From contig NZ_CP156628.1 in the NCBI RefSeq assembly GCF_039852015.1, positions 372,001-436,000 of the forward strand: DNA of 64,000 bases. Direction: 5' to 3'. Source of the DNA: Robbsia sp. KACC 23696. GTDB taxonomy: Bacteria > Pseudomonadota > Gammaproteobacteria > Burkholderiales > Burkholderiaceae. Under the pieces are notes generated by a model, which made no database searches, was not told the DNA's origin, and saw nothing but the letters and a program-made list of their open reading frames with translations. The translations under genes were made by a program, and so were the position numbers. Numbering within the stretch: position 1 is the first letter of the stretch; each line of letters starts with the position of its first letter. Of the stretch, positions 51,668 to 60,135 are shown piece after piece.

Positions 51668-52476
51668 CCGGGCACGCCGGAGGTATGCTCGATCGCCGTC
51701 AAAAACGCGGCAAAGCCGTCTGGCGCGCGTGCTTCGTCCCGGCCACTGGTGATGACGGACGGGCTGCCAGGACGCGCGATGACGGCGCCCATGGCTTCCA
51801 GAGCGGCGAGCAGTGCGACGTCTTCACTGGAGCGTAAAGGCGCGAAGCCGCCGGCGGCCAGATAGGCTGCCGTGGAGAGCCCGAGGTTGGCGCCGTGAAC
51901 GTGGCGGTGGCCATCGATGCGCTGATAACCCGCTTCGTGGCGTACCATGCAGGCGGCGCTGCGCTGGGACCAGTCATCGACGGTGATGGTACCGCAGACC
52001 ACATCGGTACCGGCATGGTGCCAACGACGATGGCTGGCAAGCCATTCGACGGGAACTGCGGAATCGGCATCGGTAAAAGATAGCCACTGGGCGCCGAGGC
52101 CCATTGCATAGGCCGCGCCCATCGCACGCGCCAGGCCGACGTTGCGATGCGCCGAGCGCAGGACGCGGCAGTCGTAGGCCGCGACGATGGATTCGGAGTC
52201 GTCGGTACAACTGTCGAGGACCACGATGACATCGACATGAACCCCTGCCAGGGAAGGATGCCGGATTGCTGCTCCGATGCTGTCAAGGCATCTCGGCAGC
52301 AGCAGAGCTTCGTTATGTGCTGGAATGACCACCGCTAGCGACGCCGTTTCGCCCAGCTTCACGGGCAGCGATGTCATCGATATCATCGCGGCGGCGCCAT
52401 GTGGCGCTGGCTGGATCGTGCTCGCGCCACGCATACCGGTGGCGCCGTTACGGGATGTGTCGTAGGGGTCGTTCAT
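51664..52476 (-). CDS. Glycosyltransferase family 2
   Basis: A 270-aa GT-A fold enzyme. SLAVVIPAHNEALLLPRCLD is the nucleotide-binding start, VIVVLDSCTDDSESI the first Asp region, and WLSFTDADSAVPVEWLASH gives the DxD metal site. It has no membrane helices, so it acts in the cytoplasm. ATG 52476 overlaps the methyltransferase stop by 4 bp; the longer frame upstream is antisense noise. Sugar donor and acceptor are unknown. Confidence 0.87.
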   Translation of the reverse strand: MNDPYDTSRNGATGMRGASTIQPAPHGAAAMISMTSLPVKLGETASLAVVIPAHNEALLLPRCLDSIGAAIRHPSLAGVHVDVIVVLDSCTDDSESIVAAYDCRVLRSAHRNVGLARAMGAAYAMGLGAQWLSFTDADSAVPVEWLASHRRWHHAGTDVVCGTITVDDWSQRSAACMVRHEAGYQRIDGHRHVHGANLGLSTAAYLAAGGFAPLRSSEDVALLAALEAMGAVIARPGSPSVITSGRDEARAPDGFAAFLTAIEHTSGVPG

Positions 52477-53117
52477 GTTCGCAGCGCCTCGCTCTGCGCC
52501 ACCGATTCCGATGACGTGGTCCAAAGGGAAAGACAAAAATCCGTGTCGAGATATTCGCCCAGCATCGGGAGTCCGATGAGTTTGTCGATATGCCGATGCA
52601 ATTCGATACCAACGCGCGGCGCGCCCTCGAACGGATGGCGCCAGTGGCAACACACGACGGTCGCGTCCGGGAGCAATGTCGCTTTCAGCCGTCTGATCAC
52701 CTCATTCAATGCGGCATCGCTCAAGTAGTAGGCGAGCTCACTGAGGACGATAAGATCGAAGCGCCCATCGGGCCAGTCCTTGCCGAGCGACATGACTTGC
52801 CAGCCGATATGGTTCGGCGTCTCGGGATGCGCCCGGGCAATGTCCAGCGCGGCTTGCGCGGTATCGCTGGCAAGTACGCGGTCGCATCGCGCCGCCAGCG
52901 CGCGCGTCAGCACGCCGGTTCCGCAGCCGGGCTCATATGCCTGGCGGTAACGCTGGCGCGGCAAGCTGGCCAGCAATAAGGCGCGCTTGCGCTCCTCATA
53001 CCAGCCTTTTTCGATTTTCCAAGGGTCCGGGCTGTTCGCGTAGCACGCGTCGAAGTACCGCTCGGAGAAGCCGGGCTGCTGCTCGGTTTCCCGCGCGTGG
53101 ATGCTTAGAGCCGCCAT
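52473..53117 (-). CDS. NodS-like class I SAM-dependent methyltransferase
   Basis: A 214-aa methyltransferase resembling NodS, the enzyme that N-methylates deacetylated chito-oligosaccharide in Nod-factor synthesis. FSERYFDACYANSPDPWKIE and WYEERKRALLLASLP are NodS-family blocks; EPGCGTGVLTRALAARC is the SAM motif I, and FDLIVLSELAYYLSD is motif IV. ATG 53117 overlaps the acyl-CoA dehydrogenase-like gene by 13 bp. Together with a PIG-L deacetylase and a GT2 gene it suggests methylation of a sugar amine, which is inference. Confidence 0.87.
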   Translation of the reverse strand: MAALSIHARETEQQPGFSERYFDACYANSPDPWKIEKGWYEERKRALLLASLPRQRYRQAYEPGCGTGVLTRALAARCDRVLASDTAQAALDIARAHPETPNHIGWQVMSLGKDWPDGRFDLIVLSELAYYLSDAALNEVIRRLKATLLPDATVVCCHWRHPFEGAPRVGIELHRHIDKLIGLPMLGEYLDTDFCLSLWTTSSESVAQSEALRT

Positions 53118-54307
53118 GACATCGCTCCCTGTCGGGCTTCGTCTGCCACGTGTTTGCCCAAGGCGGCCAGATCTTTTTCCGCATGGCTTTGCCGCAGAAA
53201 TACCGGTAAATCGGCCATGCGCTTGGCGAAACCCGCTTCCTGGCACAGGGGCGCGGCACCGAGCGCGCGGGCGGCATGGTCGACGATCCGGCGCGCCGCG
53301 TCATCGGTAACGGTACGAGTCCGCAACGCCCAGGGATAGGCCGATGCCTGCGGTTGTGCATCGATCTCGCGCGCCGTCTCGCTGAGCAGCGCCCGGACCG
53401 AGGACAGCAGGCCGTCGATGGCACCGAGATGCATGGTTTTATAGGGATCGTCGCCGGCGCCGCGTGCGACGCGGGCGCCGATCGCACAGGCCGCGCCGAA
53501 CCAGACAGCGGCAATCCCGACGCCCCCCTGCCAGAAACCGGGCCGATCGAGATAAGCATCGGGACCGCCAATTACGTCGGCCGGCACGTTGTCGAACCGT
53601 ACCGTGCCGGTTTGCGTTTCCGCCATGCCGACGGCGTGCCAGCCGGCCGCGTCGTGCGCAATCCCGGCAGCGCGCATATCGACGAGTACCAGGTGCCGTT
53701 TCTGGCTGGCGCCACCGCCGAGCGGTGCGCGGGCAGGCCATGCGGTCAGGAGCGCCCAGTCGGCCAGATGCGCACCGGAGCACCAAGGCTTTCGCCCGTG
53801 CAAGCGGCCGTCATCGTCGATCAGCAATCGATCCAAGCCATTTTCCGCGGCCCAGACGGCGCCTAATCCTTCGGGCGGTGTCACGCCGGGGGCCAATTCC
53901 GCAAGGATCGCCCGTGCGTCTGTATGACTCTCGTAGAGCTTCGCCGCGCTCAGGTCATAAGCACCTACAACAGCGAGCGCGCGCCAGCGTGCCAGCGTTT
54001 GCCCTTGTCCCGGTAAGGGAATGCGATCCAGCCCGTCACGAATCCACGGTTTCACCGCGGTCAGTCGCCCATTCACGGACGCGTCGTCTGCTGGCGCTAC
54101 ATAGGCGTCGCTCGACAGCCGGCTTCCAAGCTCGGCTACCGCACGCAGCGCGGCACTGTTCGTCATCGCGCTATCCGATGCAGGTGCAACGCGTGGCAGC
54201 GCTGAATGCGCAACCGTTTGTGCTTTCGTATCCGGCGGAAGCGACGATATCCTCTCCGGTGCTCTGAGTTCGGCTAATTCGGTCATATAGGCCATTTTCC
54301 AAGGCAA
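53105..54307 (-). CDS. Acyl-CoA dehydrogenase-like flavoprotein
   Basis: A 400-aa protein of the acyl-CoA dehydrogenase superfamily with weak similarity to typical members. ALAVVGAYDLSAAKLYESHT suggests the N-terminal helical domain, GRKPWCSGAHLADWALLTAW the middle beta domain, and GGVGIAAVWFGAACAIGARV the C-terminal helices. The catalytic Glu is not obvious. An internal ATG at 54286 is an alternative start. It is the first gene of the four-gene operon and may oxidise an unusual substrate rather than an acyl-CoA. Confidence 0.8.
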   Translation of the reverse strand: MPWKMAYMTELAELRAPERISSLPPDTKAQTVAHSALPRVAPASDSAMTNSAALRAVAELGSRLSSDAYVAPADDASVNGRLTAVKPWIRDGLDRIPLPGQGQTLARWRALAVVGAYDLSAAKLYESHTDARAILAELAPGVTPPEGLGAVWAAENGLDRLLIDDDGRLHGRKPWCSGAHLADWALLTAWPARAPLGGGASQKRHLVLVDMRAAGIAHDAAGWHAVGMAETQTGTVRFDNVPADVIGGPDAYLDRPGFWQGGVGIAAVWFGAACAIGARVARGAGDDPYKTMHLGAIDGLLSSVRALLSETAREIDAQPQASAYPWALRTRTVTDDAARRIVDHAARALGAAPLCQEAGFAKRMADLPVFLRQSHAEKDLAALGKHVADEARQGAMSWRL

Positions 54308-54568
54308 AGTCGCGATGCCGTCCGCATGCCAATCGGGGGCGGAACCGGCGGGGAACGTGATGGACGCCTGAAATGCGTGGCCGGGGCCGTCGGCTAGCGG
54401 GATCGATACGTTGTAATTCTTTCAGAGCAATTAACGGGCCCGGCTTAGAGGCGGATGCGAGGATAGGCGTTGTGGCCATGTCGTCAAAGCCGCAACCTGC
54501 GGGTCAGGTCAAACCCAGCGGGCGCGCGCGATACAGCGCGCATTCACGCAAGCGCCCGCCCTTGCTCA

Positions 54569-54577
54569 TTAGCAAAT
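54569..54577 (+). promoter_or_regulatory. TTAGCAAAT element before the RBBP9-type gene
   Basis: TTAGCAAA lies 83 bp before the hydrolase start and matches the arm of the palindrome at 55529. It is part of a local TTGCT-CATT-AGCAA inverted repeat (54562-54575). It is in the 344-bp divergent gap (54308-54651) that must also hold the promoter of the acyl-CoA dehydrogenase operon. Confidence 0.4.
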
Positions 54578-54651
54578 CACTATTCCTTCCTTCCACGCTG
54601 CCGCGAAACGCGGCAGTCTTACAAATCTCGAAGCCGTTGCGGAGGCGGACT

Positions 54652-55422
54652 ATGCCCAGCCCACATTCAGTCACTCCACGTATACCCGGCGTTGCGGCCC
54701 GCTCGACCTTTCTCGACAGGGCCGCGCCGGGCCGGTTGGACAGCGCGCAGCGTGGCCGTCACGGCGATGGACGTACGTCGACCGACGCACTGCGTGATGG
54801 CAAGACCGCCGTCACCGTATTGATCGTACCGGGCTTGCACGGCAGCGAAGACGCCCACTGGCAAAGCTGCCTCGAACGAACGATGCCGTCGGCGCGGCGC
54901 GTCATTCAGCGCGATTGGGCGCGGCCCTCGCTAAAAGAGTGGAGCGAACGGGTCAGAGCAGAGATCGCGATAGCGGCGGCGGAGAGCGATGCGCCGATCG
55001 TCCTGGTCGGGCACAGCTTCGGCTGCTTGACCATTGCGGCAGCGTTGCTGGAATCCGGCGCCGCTTGCGGCGATCAAGGGCTCGACCGCGTTGCCGCGGC
55101 CTTATTGGTCGCGCCGGCGAACCCTGCACGATTCGACATCGATCCGTCGCGTCTGCGCGCCGCCTTGCCGGTGACGTCGGTCACCGTCGGCAGCGAAAAC
55201 GATCCCTGGATGCCTTTCGACGCGGTCCGCCAATTTGCGCAGGCCTGGGGCAGCAGCTTGATCAATCTCGGCAACGCAGGACATATCAATGTCGCGTCCG
55301 GATTCGGCCCCTGGCCGCTCGGGCTGGAGTTGACGGATATGTTGTGCTGGCAGGCGCGGCGGGATGCGAGCACCGCCACGCAGAGGCCGACGCGCGACGC
55401 GTCGCTGACGCACGCGGCCTAG
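54652..55422 (+). CDS. RBBP9/YdeN-family serine hydrolase
   Basis: A 256-aa alpha/beta hydrolase of the RBBP9 type. TVLIVPGLHGSEDAHWQSCL starts the fold, IVLVGHSFGCLTIAAALL gives the serine nucleophile, SVTVGSENDPWMPFD the acid region and NLGNAGHINVASGFGPW the histidine. The first 45 residues are a basic, low-complexity extension. ATG 54652 with GGAGG about 6 nt upstream is convincing. It lies 457 bp before the sulfonate transporter operon on the same strand. A role in sulfur acquisition is suggested by position only. Confidence 0.83.
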   Translation: MPSPHSVTPRIPGVAARSTFLDRAAPGRLDSAQRGRHGDGRTSTDALRDGKTAVTVLIVPGLHGSEDAHWQSCLERTMPSARRVIQRDWARPSLKEWSERVRAEIAIAAAESDAPIVLVGHSFGCLTIAAALLESGAACGDQGLDRVAAALLVAPANPARFDIDPSRLRAALPVTSVTVGSENDPWMPFDAVRQFAQAWGSSLINLGNAGHINVASGFGPWPLGLELTDMLCWQARRDASTATQRPTRDASLTHAA

Positions 55423-55528
55423 AAACGCAGGCAGCGGCGCATCGTGTCGCCGGCCTGGAATGCGGGTGTTTCCGCGTTTCACTATCGCTACGAAAGCTGA
55501 TCCCGTGATGTCTATTGCAGAATTTCGG

Positions 55529-55559
55529 GTTAGCAAAGCGAAAACGACCATTTGCTAAC
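55529..55559 (+). promoter_or_regulatory. 9-13-9 palindrome upstream of the sulfonate operon
   Basis: GTTAGCAAA (55529-55537) and TTTGCTAAC (55551-55559) are perfectly inverted with a 13-bp spacer. It is in the 457-bp leader region (55423-55879) of ssuC. Its size and symmetry suit a LysR-type regulator such as CysB or SsuR, which control sulfonate genes in Burkholderia; no site assignment is proven. Confidence 0.55.
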
Positions 55560-55657
55560 GAAGCGATGGCACGTTTTAATCAAGCCTTTCGCGCTGCCGT
55601 GCATAGCGCAGCCGCAGTCGATTTCTTCGATCGATTCCCTTTTTATCTCACAAGGTG

Positions 55658-55680
55658 ATTCACCCGATTTCCGGGTGAAT
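55658..55680. repeat. Perfect 9-bp hairpin in the ssu leader
   Basis: ATTCACCCG (55658-55666) and CGGGTGAAT (55672-55680) form a hairpin with a 5-nt loop, 200 bp before ssuC. No U-tract follows. It may be an operator, an attenuator part or the end of the hydrolase transcript. Confidence 0.4.
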
Positions 55681-55879
55681 GACGGCGGTCGTCTGGCGCT
55701 TGTCGACAGACGAGGTCACGCGATTGAGGCGGTGTGCCTGGCGGGTGACTTGCGGTGGCGGCATGGCAGGGCGCCTTCGTGCGCGACGCGTACTTAGCGC
55801 GACATTTTTAATAGACGGTGACGCAGCACGCGCGGCTCCTTGCGTGTCGAACGACATCCATTCGGAAACGAGAATACTG

Positions 55880-56719
55880 ATGACGGATCTCACCACGTCG
55901 CTACGCGACTACGCGCCGGAAGTGGCAAGCCGCAAGGGCCCTTCCCGGCAGTCCTTCTACTGGCTGCTGTCCTGGGCCGCGCCAGTCGTGCTCGTGATCA
56001 TCTGGGAAGCGGCAGCACGCGTCGGCTGGCTTTCGCCGCAGGCTTTGCCCGCGCCAAGTCGGGTGTTGGAAACCGCATGGGGTTTGGCGAAGACCGGTGA
56101 ATTGTTCGTCGATCTCGGCGTCTCGCTATTGCGCGCGACGATCGGTTTCGCCATTGGTGGGACGGTGGGCTTCATGTTGGGCGTGGCCGTCGGTTTCTCG
56201 CCATTGGCCTATGCCTTGTTTGATCGCACCGTGCAAATGGTACGCGCCGTGCCTTTCCTCGCATTGCTCCCGCTGGTGATCGTGTGGTTCGGCGTGGGCG
56301 AAGTCGCCAAGGTCTTCCTGGTGGCGCTGGCCGTCTTGTTTCCGATCTATATCAATACGGTGCTGGGCATCCGCCAGATCGATCCGAAGCTGATGGAATT
56401 GGCTAAGGTCAGCAATCTGAGCTGGTCTGCTGTCGTGCGTCGCATCATTCTCCCCGGCGCGATGCCGTCGATCCTGACCGGCGTGCGTTACGCGCTGGCC
56501 CATGCCTGGCTGGCGCTCGTGATTGCGGAAACGTTGGCGACGCAGCAGGGTATCGGTTTCCTGGCGATGGATGCGCGCGAGTTTCTGCAGACCGATGTGA
56601 TCGTGTTGACGATCGTCATTTATGCGGTGATCGGTGTCGTGGCGGATGCCTTTGCGCGTTTGTTGGAAACCCGACTTCTGGGATGGCATCCCAATTTTGC
56701 GAAAGGAGCACGGCGATGA
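55880..56719 (+). CDS. ssuC: Sulfonate-type ABC transporter permease (SsuC-like)
   Basis: A 279-aa inner-membrane permease with about six helices. LVIIWEAAARVGWLSPQALP at the N-terminus and the cytoplasmic EAA loop MELAKVSNLSWSAVVRRIIL plus LPGAMPSILTGVRYALAHAW are typical of SsuC/TauC permeases. ATG 55880 matches family starts; the frame upstream is spurious. The following ATPase overlaps by 4 bp (ATGA). The transported compound may be an alkanesulfonate or a related organosulfur acid. Confidence 0.9.
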   Translation: MTDLTTSLRDYAPEVASRKGPSRQSFYWLLSWAAPVVLVIIWEAAARVGWLSPQALPAPSRVLETAWGLAKTGELFVDLGVSLLRATIGFAIGGTVGFMLGVAVGFSPLAYALFDRTVQMVRAVPFLALLPLVIVWFGVGEVAKVFLVALAVLFPIYINTVLGIRQIDPKLMELAKVSNLSWSAVVRRIILPGAMPSILTGVRYALAHAWLALVIAETLATQQGIGFLAMDAREFLQTDVIVLTIVIYAVIGVVADAFARLLETRLLGWHPNFAKGARR

Positions 56720-57552
56720 GTCAGGCTTCGTTTTCTTCGAGCGAGACGGTGGAAGGCGTGCGTCACGGACAGCGTCCGAACGGTCAGGGCGAGCACGCCA
56801 CGGACACGGCGGCGACGGTGGCGGCAATAGGCGCAGACGAGCGCTTCGCCGATACGCCGCTGGCGGTATCGGTCACGGGACTGCGTCGACACTACGGCGA
56901 TCGGGTCGTGATTCGTGCGCTGGACCTGCGGATTCATCAGGGCGAGTTTGTGGCCTTGCTGGGCGAGAGCGGTTGCGGCAAGACAACCTTATTGCGCGCG
57001 CTCGCCGGGCTCGATCGTCCCGATGCCGGGCAGATCCGTGCCACGGACCGGCCGTCGGTCGTCTTTCAAGAGCATCGTTTGCTGCCGTGGGCGCGCTTGT
57101 GGGAAAACGTCGTGCTCGGGAACGAGAAGACCGTCGGGCGTGCCGGTGCGGAGCAGGCCCTGGTCGAAGTCGGTTTGCAAGGTCGCGCCGATGACTGGCC
57201 ACGCAATCTCTCCGGTGGTCAATTGCAACGCGTTGCCCTGGCACGGGCCTTGGTGCGGCATCCGAAATTGCTGTTACTCGACGAGCCGTTCGCGGCACTG
57301 GACGCGTTGACGCGTATCAAGATGCACGGGCTAGTGAAAGAACTGGTGGCACGCCATCAGCCGGGCGCCTTGATCGTCACGCACGATGTCGATGAGGCGA
57401 TCACCGTGGCGGACCGCATCCTCGTAATGCGAGCGGGGCGGATCGCCGCCGCCTATCATCCGGCCGCCTATGCGGGAGAGGGCCGTCGGCAATCGCTTCG
57501 GCAGGCGCTATTGGATGCACTCGGTGTTCATGTGGCGCCGGCGCTGCATTGA
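56716..57552 (+). CDS. ssuB: Sulfonate-type ABC transporter ATPase (SsuB-like)
   Basis: A 278-aa ATPase. Walker A is LGESGCGKTTLLRAL, the Q-loop SVVFQEHRLLPWARLWENVV, the ABC signature NLSGGQLQRVALARALVRHP, Walker B LLLLDEPFAALDALTRIK and the H-loop LIVTHDVDEAI. The first 50 residues are an unconserved extension. It couples ATP hydrolysis to SsuC. ATG 56716 overlaps the permease stop. Confidence 0.92.
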   Translation: MSQASFSSSETVEGVRHGQRPNGQGEHATDTAATVAAIGADERFADTPLAVSVTGLRRHYGDRVVIRALDLRIHQGEFVALLGESGCGKTTLLRALAGLDRPDAGQIRATDRPSVVFQEHRLLPWARLWENVVLGNEKTVGRAGAEQALVEVGLQGRADDWPRNLSGGQLQRVALARALVRHPKLLLLDEPFAALDALTRIKMHGLVKELVARHQPGALIVTHDVDEAITVADRILVMRAGRIAAAYHPAAYAGEGRRQSLRQALLDALGVHVAPALH

Positions 57553-57561
57553 CGGTTTCAA

Positions 57562-57580
57562 TGCGCACGACAGGTGCGCA
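57562..57580 (+). repeat. Short hairpin between ssuB and ssuA
   Basis: TGCGCA (57562-57567) and TGCGCA (57575-57580) can pair around a 7-nt loop, followed by an A-rich ribosome site for ssuA. It could stabilise or separate the two messages; the binding protein is often needed in excess. Confidence 0.35.
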
Positions 57581-57602
57581 ATCCCATAAAAAAAAGGAAT
57601 GA

Positions 57603-58637
57603 ATGACAATGCAGGACTTTATTATCGGCCGGCGCCGCGTGCTGCGCACCGCGGGTGGTTTGTTGGCGGGTGCCGCGGCTGTGGGGTCGGGGTTGATCGC
57701 ATCGGGCGTGACGCCGGCGTTTGCCGCCGACGCGCCGCGAAAGCTGACGCGCAATACGGATAAGGTGCGGATCGGCTGGGGCCATGGCAGTTTGTCGATG
57801 CTTGCGATGCAGAGCGACACCTTCAAGAAATCGCTCGCGGAAAAAGATATCAAGGTGGAATGGGTCGGCCCGTTCCCGAACCACGCCCCGTCAATGCAGG
57901 CTGTTGTGGGCGGGAGCGCGGACTTCGGATTCTGGGGATCGACCACCCCGGCGCTGGCCGCGATGTTGGCCGGATCGCCCTTGGTCTTCAACGCGTTCAA
58001 TATCTATTCGCCCCGTTCGACCGCGATCATCGTCAAGAAGACGAGCGGTATCAACTCGGTCAAAGACCTGGTGGGCAAGACCGTGGCGGTGAACCGTTCC
58101 GGTCTGGGCGAGTTTCTGTTGGTGGCGGCGCTGGAGCAAAACGGGATCGATCGTTCGAAGGTCAATATGATCTATCTGAACCCGCCCGATGCCGCGCCGG
58201 CTTTCGCACAAGGCAAGATCGACGCATGGTCGATGTGGTCTCCGGCAGTCGATATCGCGCGCTTTGGCAACGATGCGAAGGATATCTTCAACGAGGGGCG
58301 CGATCTGAAATTCCTGATCGATTTCAACTCGCTGGTGACGCTGCGCAAATTCAGTGAAGAGAACTCGGCACTGATCCGTGCCGTGCTCGACGCGTACTAC
58401 ACGGTGGGGCAATGGCAATCGGCGCATCCGGCCGACTCTGAGAAGATCCTTCAGGCCGAAGGGAAATATCCGGACGAGGTGCGCGATTACCTGACGAGCC
58501 TGAAACGGGTCAACCATTTCTACGAAGCCGACGATCCGGATTTCAACAAGCAGTTCCAGCGTGCGGCAGATTGGCTGGCGGACCGCAAAATCATCCGCTC
58601 GCACGTGAAGGTCGCCGACTATTGCTATCGCGTCTAA
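57603..58637 (+). CDS. ssuA: Sulfonate ABC transporter substrate-binding protein (SsuA-like)
   Basis: A 344-aa periplasmic binding protein. The N-terminus has a twin-arginine-like signal (GRRRVLRTAGGLLAGAAAVG, cleavage after AFA). The mature part has KVRIGWGHGSLSMLAMQSDT, VGGSADFGFWGSTTPALAA and VGKTVAVNRSGLGEFLLVAA, as in SsuA/TauA aliphatic-sulfonate binders. AAGGAA precedes the ATG at 6 nt. It follows ssuB after 50 bp. The exact ligand is not deducible. Confidence 0.9.
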   Translation: MTMQDFIIGRRRVLRTAGGLLAGAAAVGSGLIASGVTPAFAADAPRKLTRNTDKVRIGWGHGSLSMLAMQSDTFKKSLAEKDIKVEWVGPFPNHAPSMQAVVGGSADFGFWGSTTPALAAMLAGSPLVFNAFNIYSPRSTAIIVKKTSGINSVKDLVGKTVAVNRSGLGEFLLVAALEQNGIDRSKVNMIYLNPPDAAPAFAQGKIDAWSMWSPAVDIARFGNDAKDIFNEGRDLKFLIDFNSLVTLRKFSEENSALIRAVLDAYYTVGQWQSAHPADSEKILQAEGKYPDEVRDYLTSLKRVNHFYEADDPDFNKQFQRAADWLADRKIIRSHVKVADYCYRV

Positions 58638-58716
58638 GCGAACCCGCATTCCACAGACCGCTGCCGTCGTAAGCGCCGAGGTGCGCCGCCGAGCGGACAA
58701 CATTCGGAAATCGATC

Positions 58717-60096
58717 ATGTCAAAGCCACACATCCGTTTGGGCGTCAACGTGCTTGCTTCGGGGCGCCATGACGCGGCCTGGAAAACGTTTGACGACAAG
58801 GCGGCGCTGTCCACCGATATCGACCATTTCGTCGCCATCGCCAAAGCGGCGGAGCGCGGTTTGCTCGACGCGATATTTCTCGCCGACAATCCCGGCGGCC
58901 TCGTCTCCGAATCCTACACGCGCCCCTGGCGCGCCTTGGATCCGGCGGTACTCGTCTCGCATCTGTCGGCGCATACGCGACATATCGGTCTGGTATGTAC
59001 GACCACCTCGCTGTTCGGTCATCCGTACACGATCGCCCGCCAGATCGCATCGATCGATCACGTCAGCCGCGGTCGCGCCGCGTGGAACGTCATCACATCT
59101 CAAAATCCACCGGCTTTGCATGCCTATGGCGTGGACAAAGGCTGGGACCAGGCCGAACGATACGAGCGCGCCGAGGAGTTCGTGCAGATCGTCACGCAAT
59201 TCTGGGATAGCGTGCCGGAAGGTTCCGTCGCGGCCGACGTGGAGCGGACCGTGTATCTGGACCCGTCGCGGCTGCGGAAACTGGATTACGAAGGGCGTCA
59301 TTTCCGTGCGCGCGGCGCGTCTTCCGTGCCGGAAACGCCGCAAGGACGCCCGGTGATCTTCCAGGCGGGGCAATCCGCCGACAGCCGGGCTTTCGGCGCA
59401 CGTTACGCCGATGCCTTGTTCACCGGTCAGCGCGTGCTCGACGGCGCGCGGAGCTTTTATTCCGAGGTGAAAGGACTGGCGACGCGTTACGGTCGCAATC
59501 CCGATCATCTGCTTGTCATGCCCGGGCTGTTTCCGATCCTCGCGTCCACCGACGAGGAGGCGCAGCGCCATAAGCGTCGGCTCGACGATCTGTTGGACTC
59601 CGTGGCCTTGCGAGAGGAGCTGGCACGTCACCTGGCCGTCGACGCCGCGCTGCTGGCCGATCTCGACGCGCCGATTCCGTATCGGGAAACGGAGGCCAAC
59701 GAGCATCTGGTGCCCACCGCGTCGCGCTGGCATCGCAAGGAGATGCTGAAAGAAGCGAAAGCGAATGGCTGGAATATCCGCGCCTTGCTCTTCTCGAATA
59801 TCACTGGCGGTCATCGGATCTTCGTCGGAACACCGGAGGGATTTGCGGACGATATGTTGCATTGGGTCGATACGAAGGGTGCGGACGGCTTCAATTTGAA
59901 TATCGACGTGCAACCGACCGGCCTCGATCTGATTGCCGACGAAGTGATCCCGGTGCTACAGCGGCGCGGGCGCTTCCGTACCGCGTATGAAGGGCAGACC
60001 TTACGGGACAATTTGGGATTGCCGCGCTTCGAGGCGGCGAACGTATCGCCCGACACCACCCCCTATTTCGCGCGTGAACTCGCGGGCGCCGCCTGA
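58717..60096 (+). CDS. LLM-class FMN-dependent monooxygenase (NtaA/SnaA/DszA family)
   Basis: A 459-aa bacterial-luciferase-like flavoprotein. LGVNVLASGRHDAAWK at the N-terminus, FLADNPGGLVSESYTRPWRA and FGHPYTIARQIASIDHVSRG, AAWNVITSQNPPALHAYG are hallmarks of the NtaA/SnaA/DszA subgroup, not of SsuD. RPVIFQAGQSADSRAFGARY also fits. Such enzymes use reduced FMN from a partner reductase to oxidise sulfones, aminopolycarboxylates or similar molecules. In an ssu operon, C-S bond cleavage of an organosulfur compound is the likely role. ATG 58717 is chosen over an upstream GTG. Confidence 0.88.
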   Translation: MSKPHIRLGVNVLASGRHDAAWKTFDDKAALSTDIDHFVAIAKAAERGLLDAIFLADNPGGLVSESYTRPWRALDPAVLVSHLSAHTRHIGLVCTTTSLFGHPYTIARQIASIDHVSRGRAAWNVITSQNPPALHAYGVDKGWDQAERYERAEEFVQIVTQFWDSVPEGSVAADVERTVYLDPSRLRKLDYEGRHFRARGASSVPETPQGRPVIFQAGQSADSRAFGARYADALFTGQRVLDGARSFYSEVKGLATRYGRNPDHLLVMPGLFPILASTDEEAQRHKRRLDDLLDSVALREELARHLAVDAALLADLDAPIPYRETEANEHLVPTASRWHRKEMLKEAKANGWNIRALLFSNITGGHRIFVGTPEGFADDMLHWVDTKGADGFNLNIDVQPTGLDLIADEVIPVLQRRGRFRTAYEGQTLRDNLGLPRFEAANVSPDTTPYFARELAGAA

Positions 60097-60135
60097 TTCA
60101 GTCACGGACGCCCGAGCCTGCGTGAATATCTCGAA

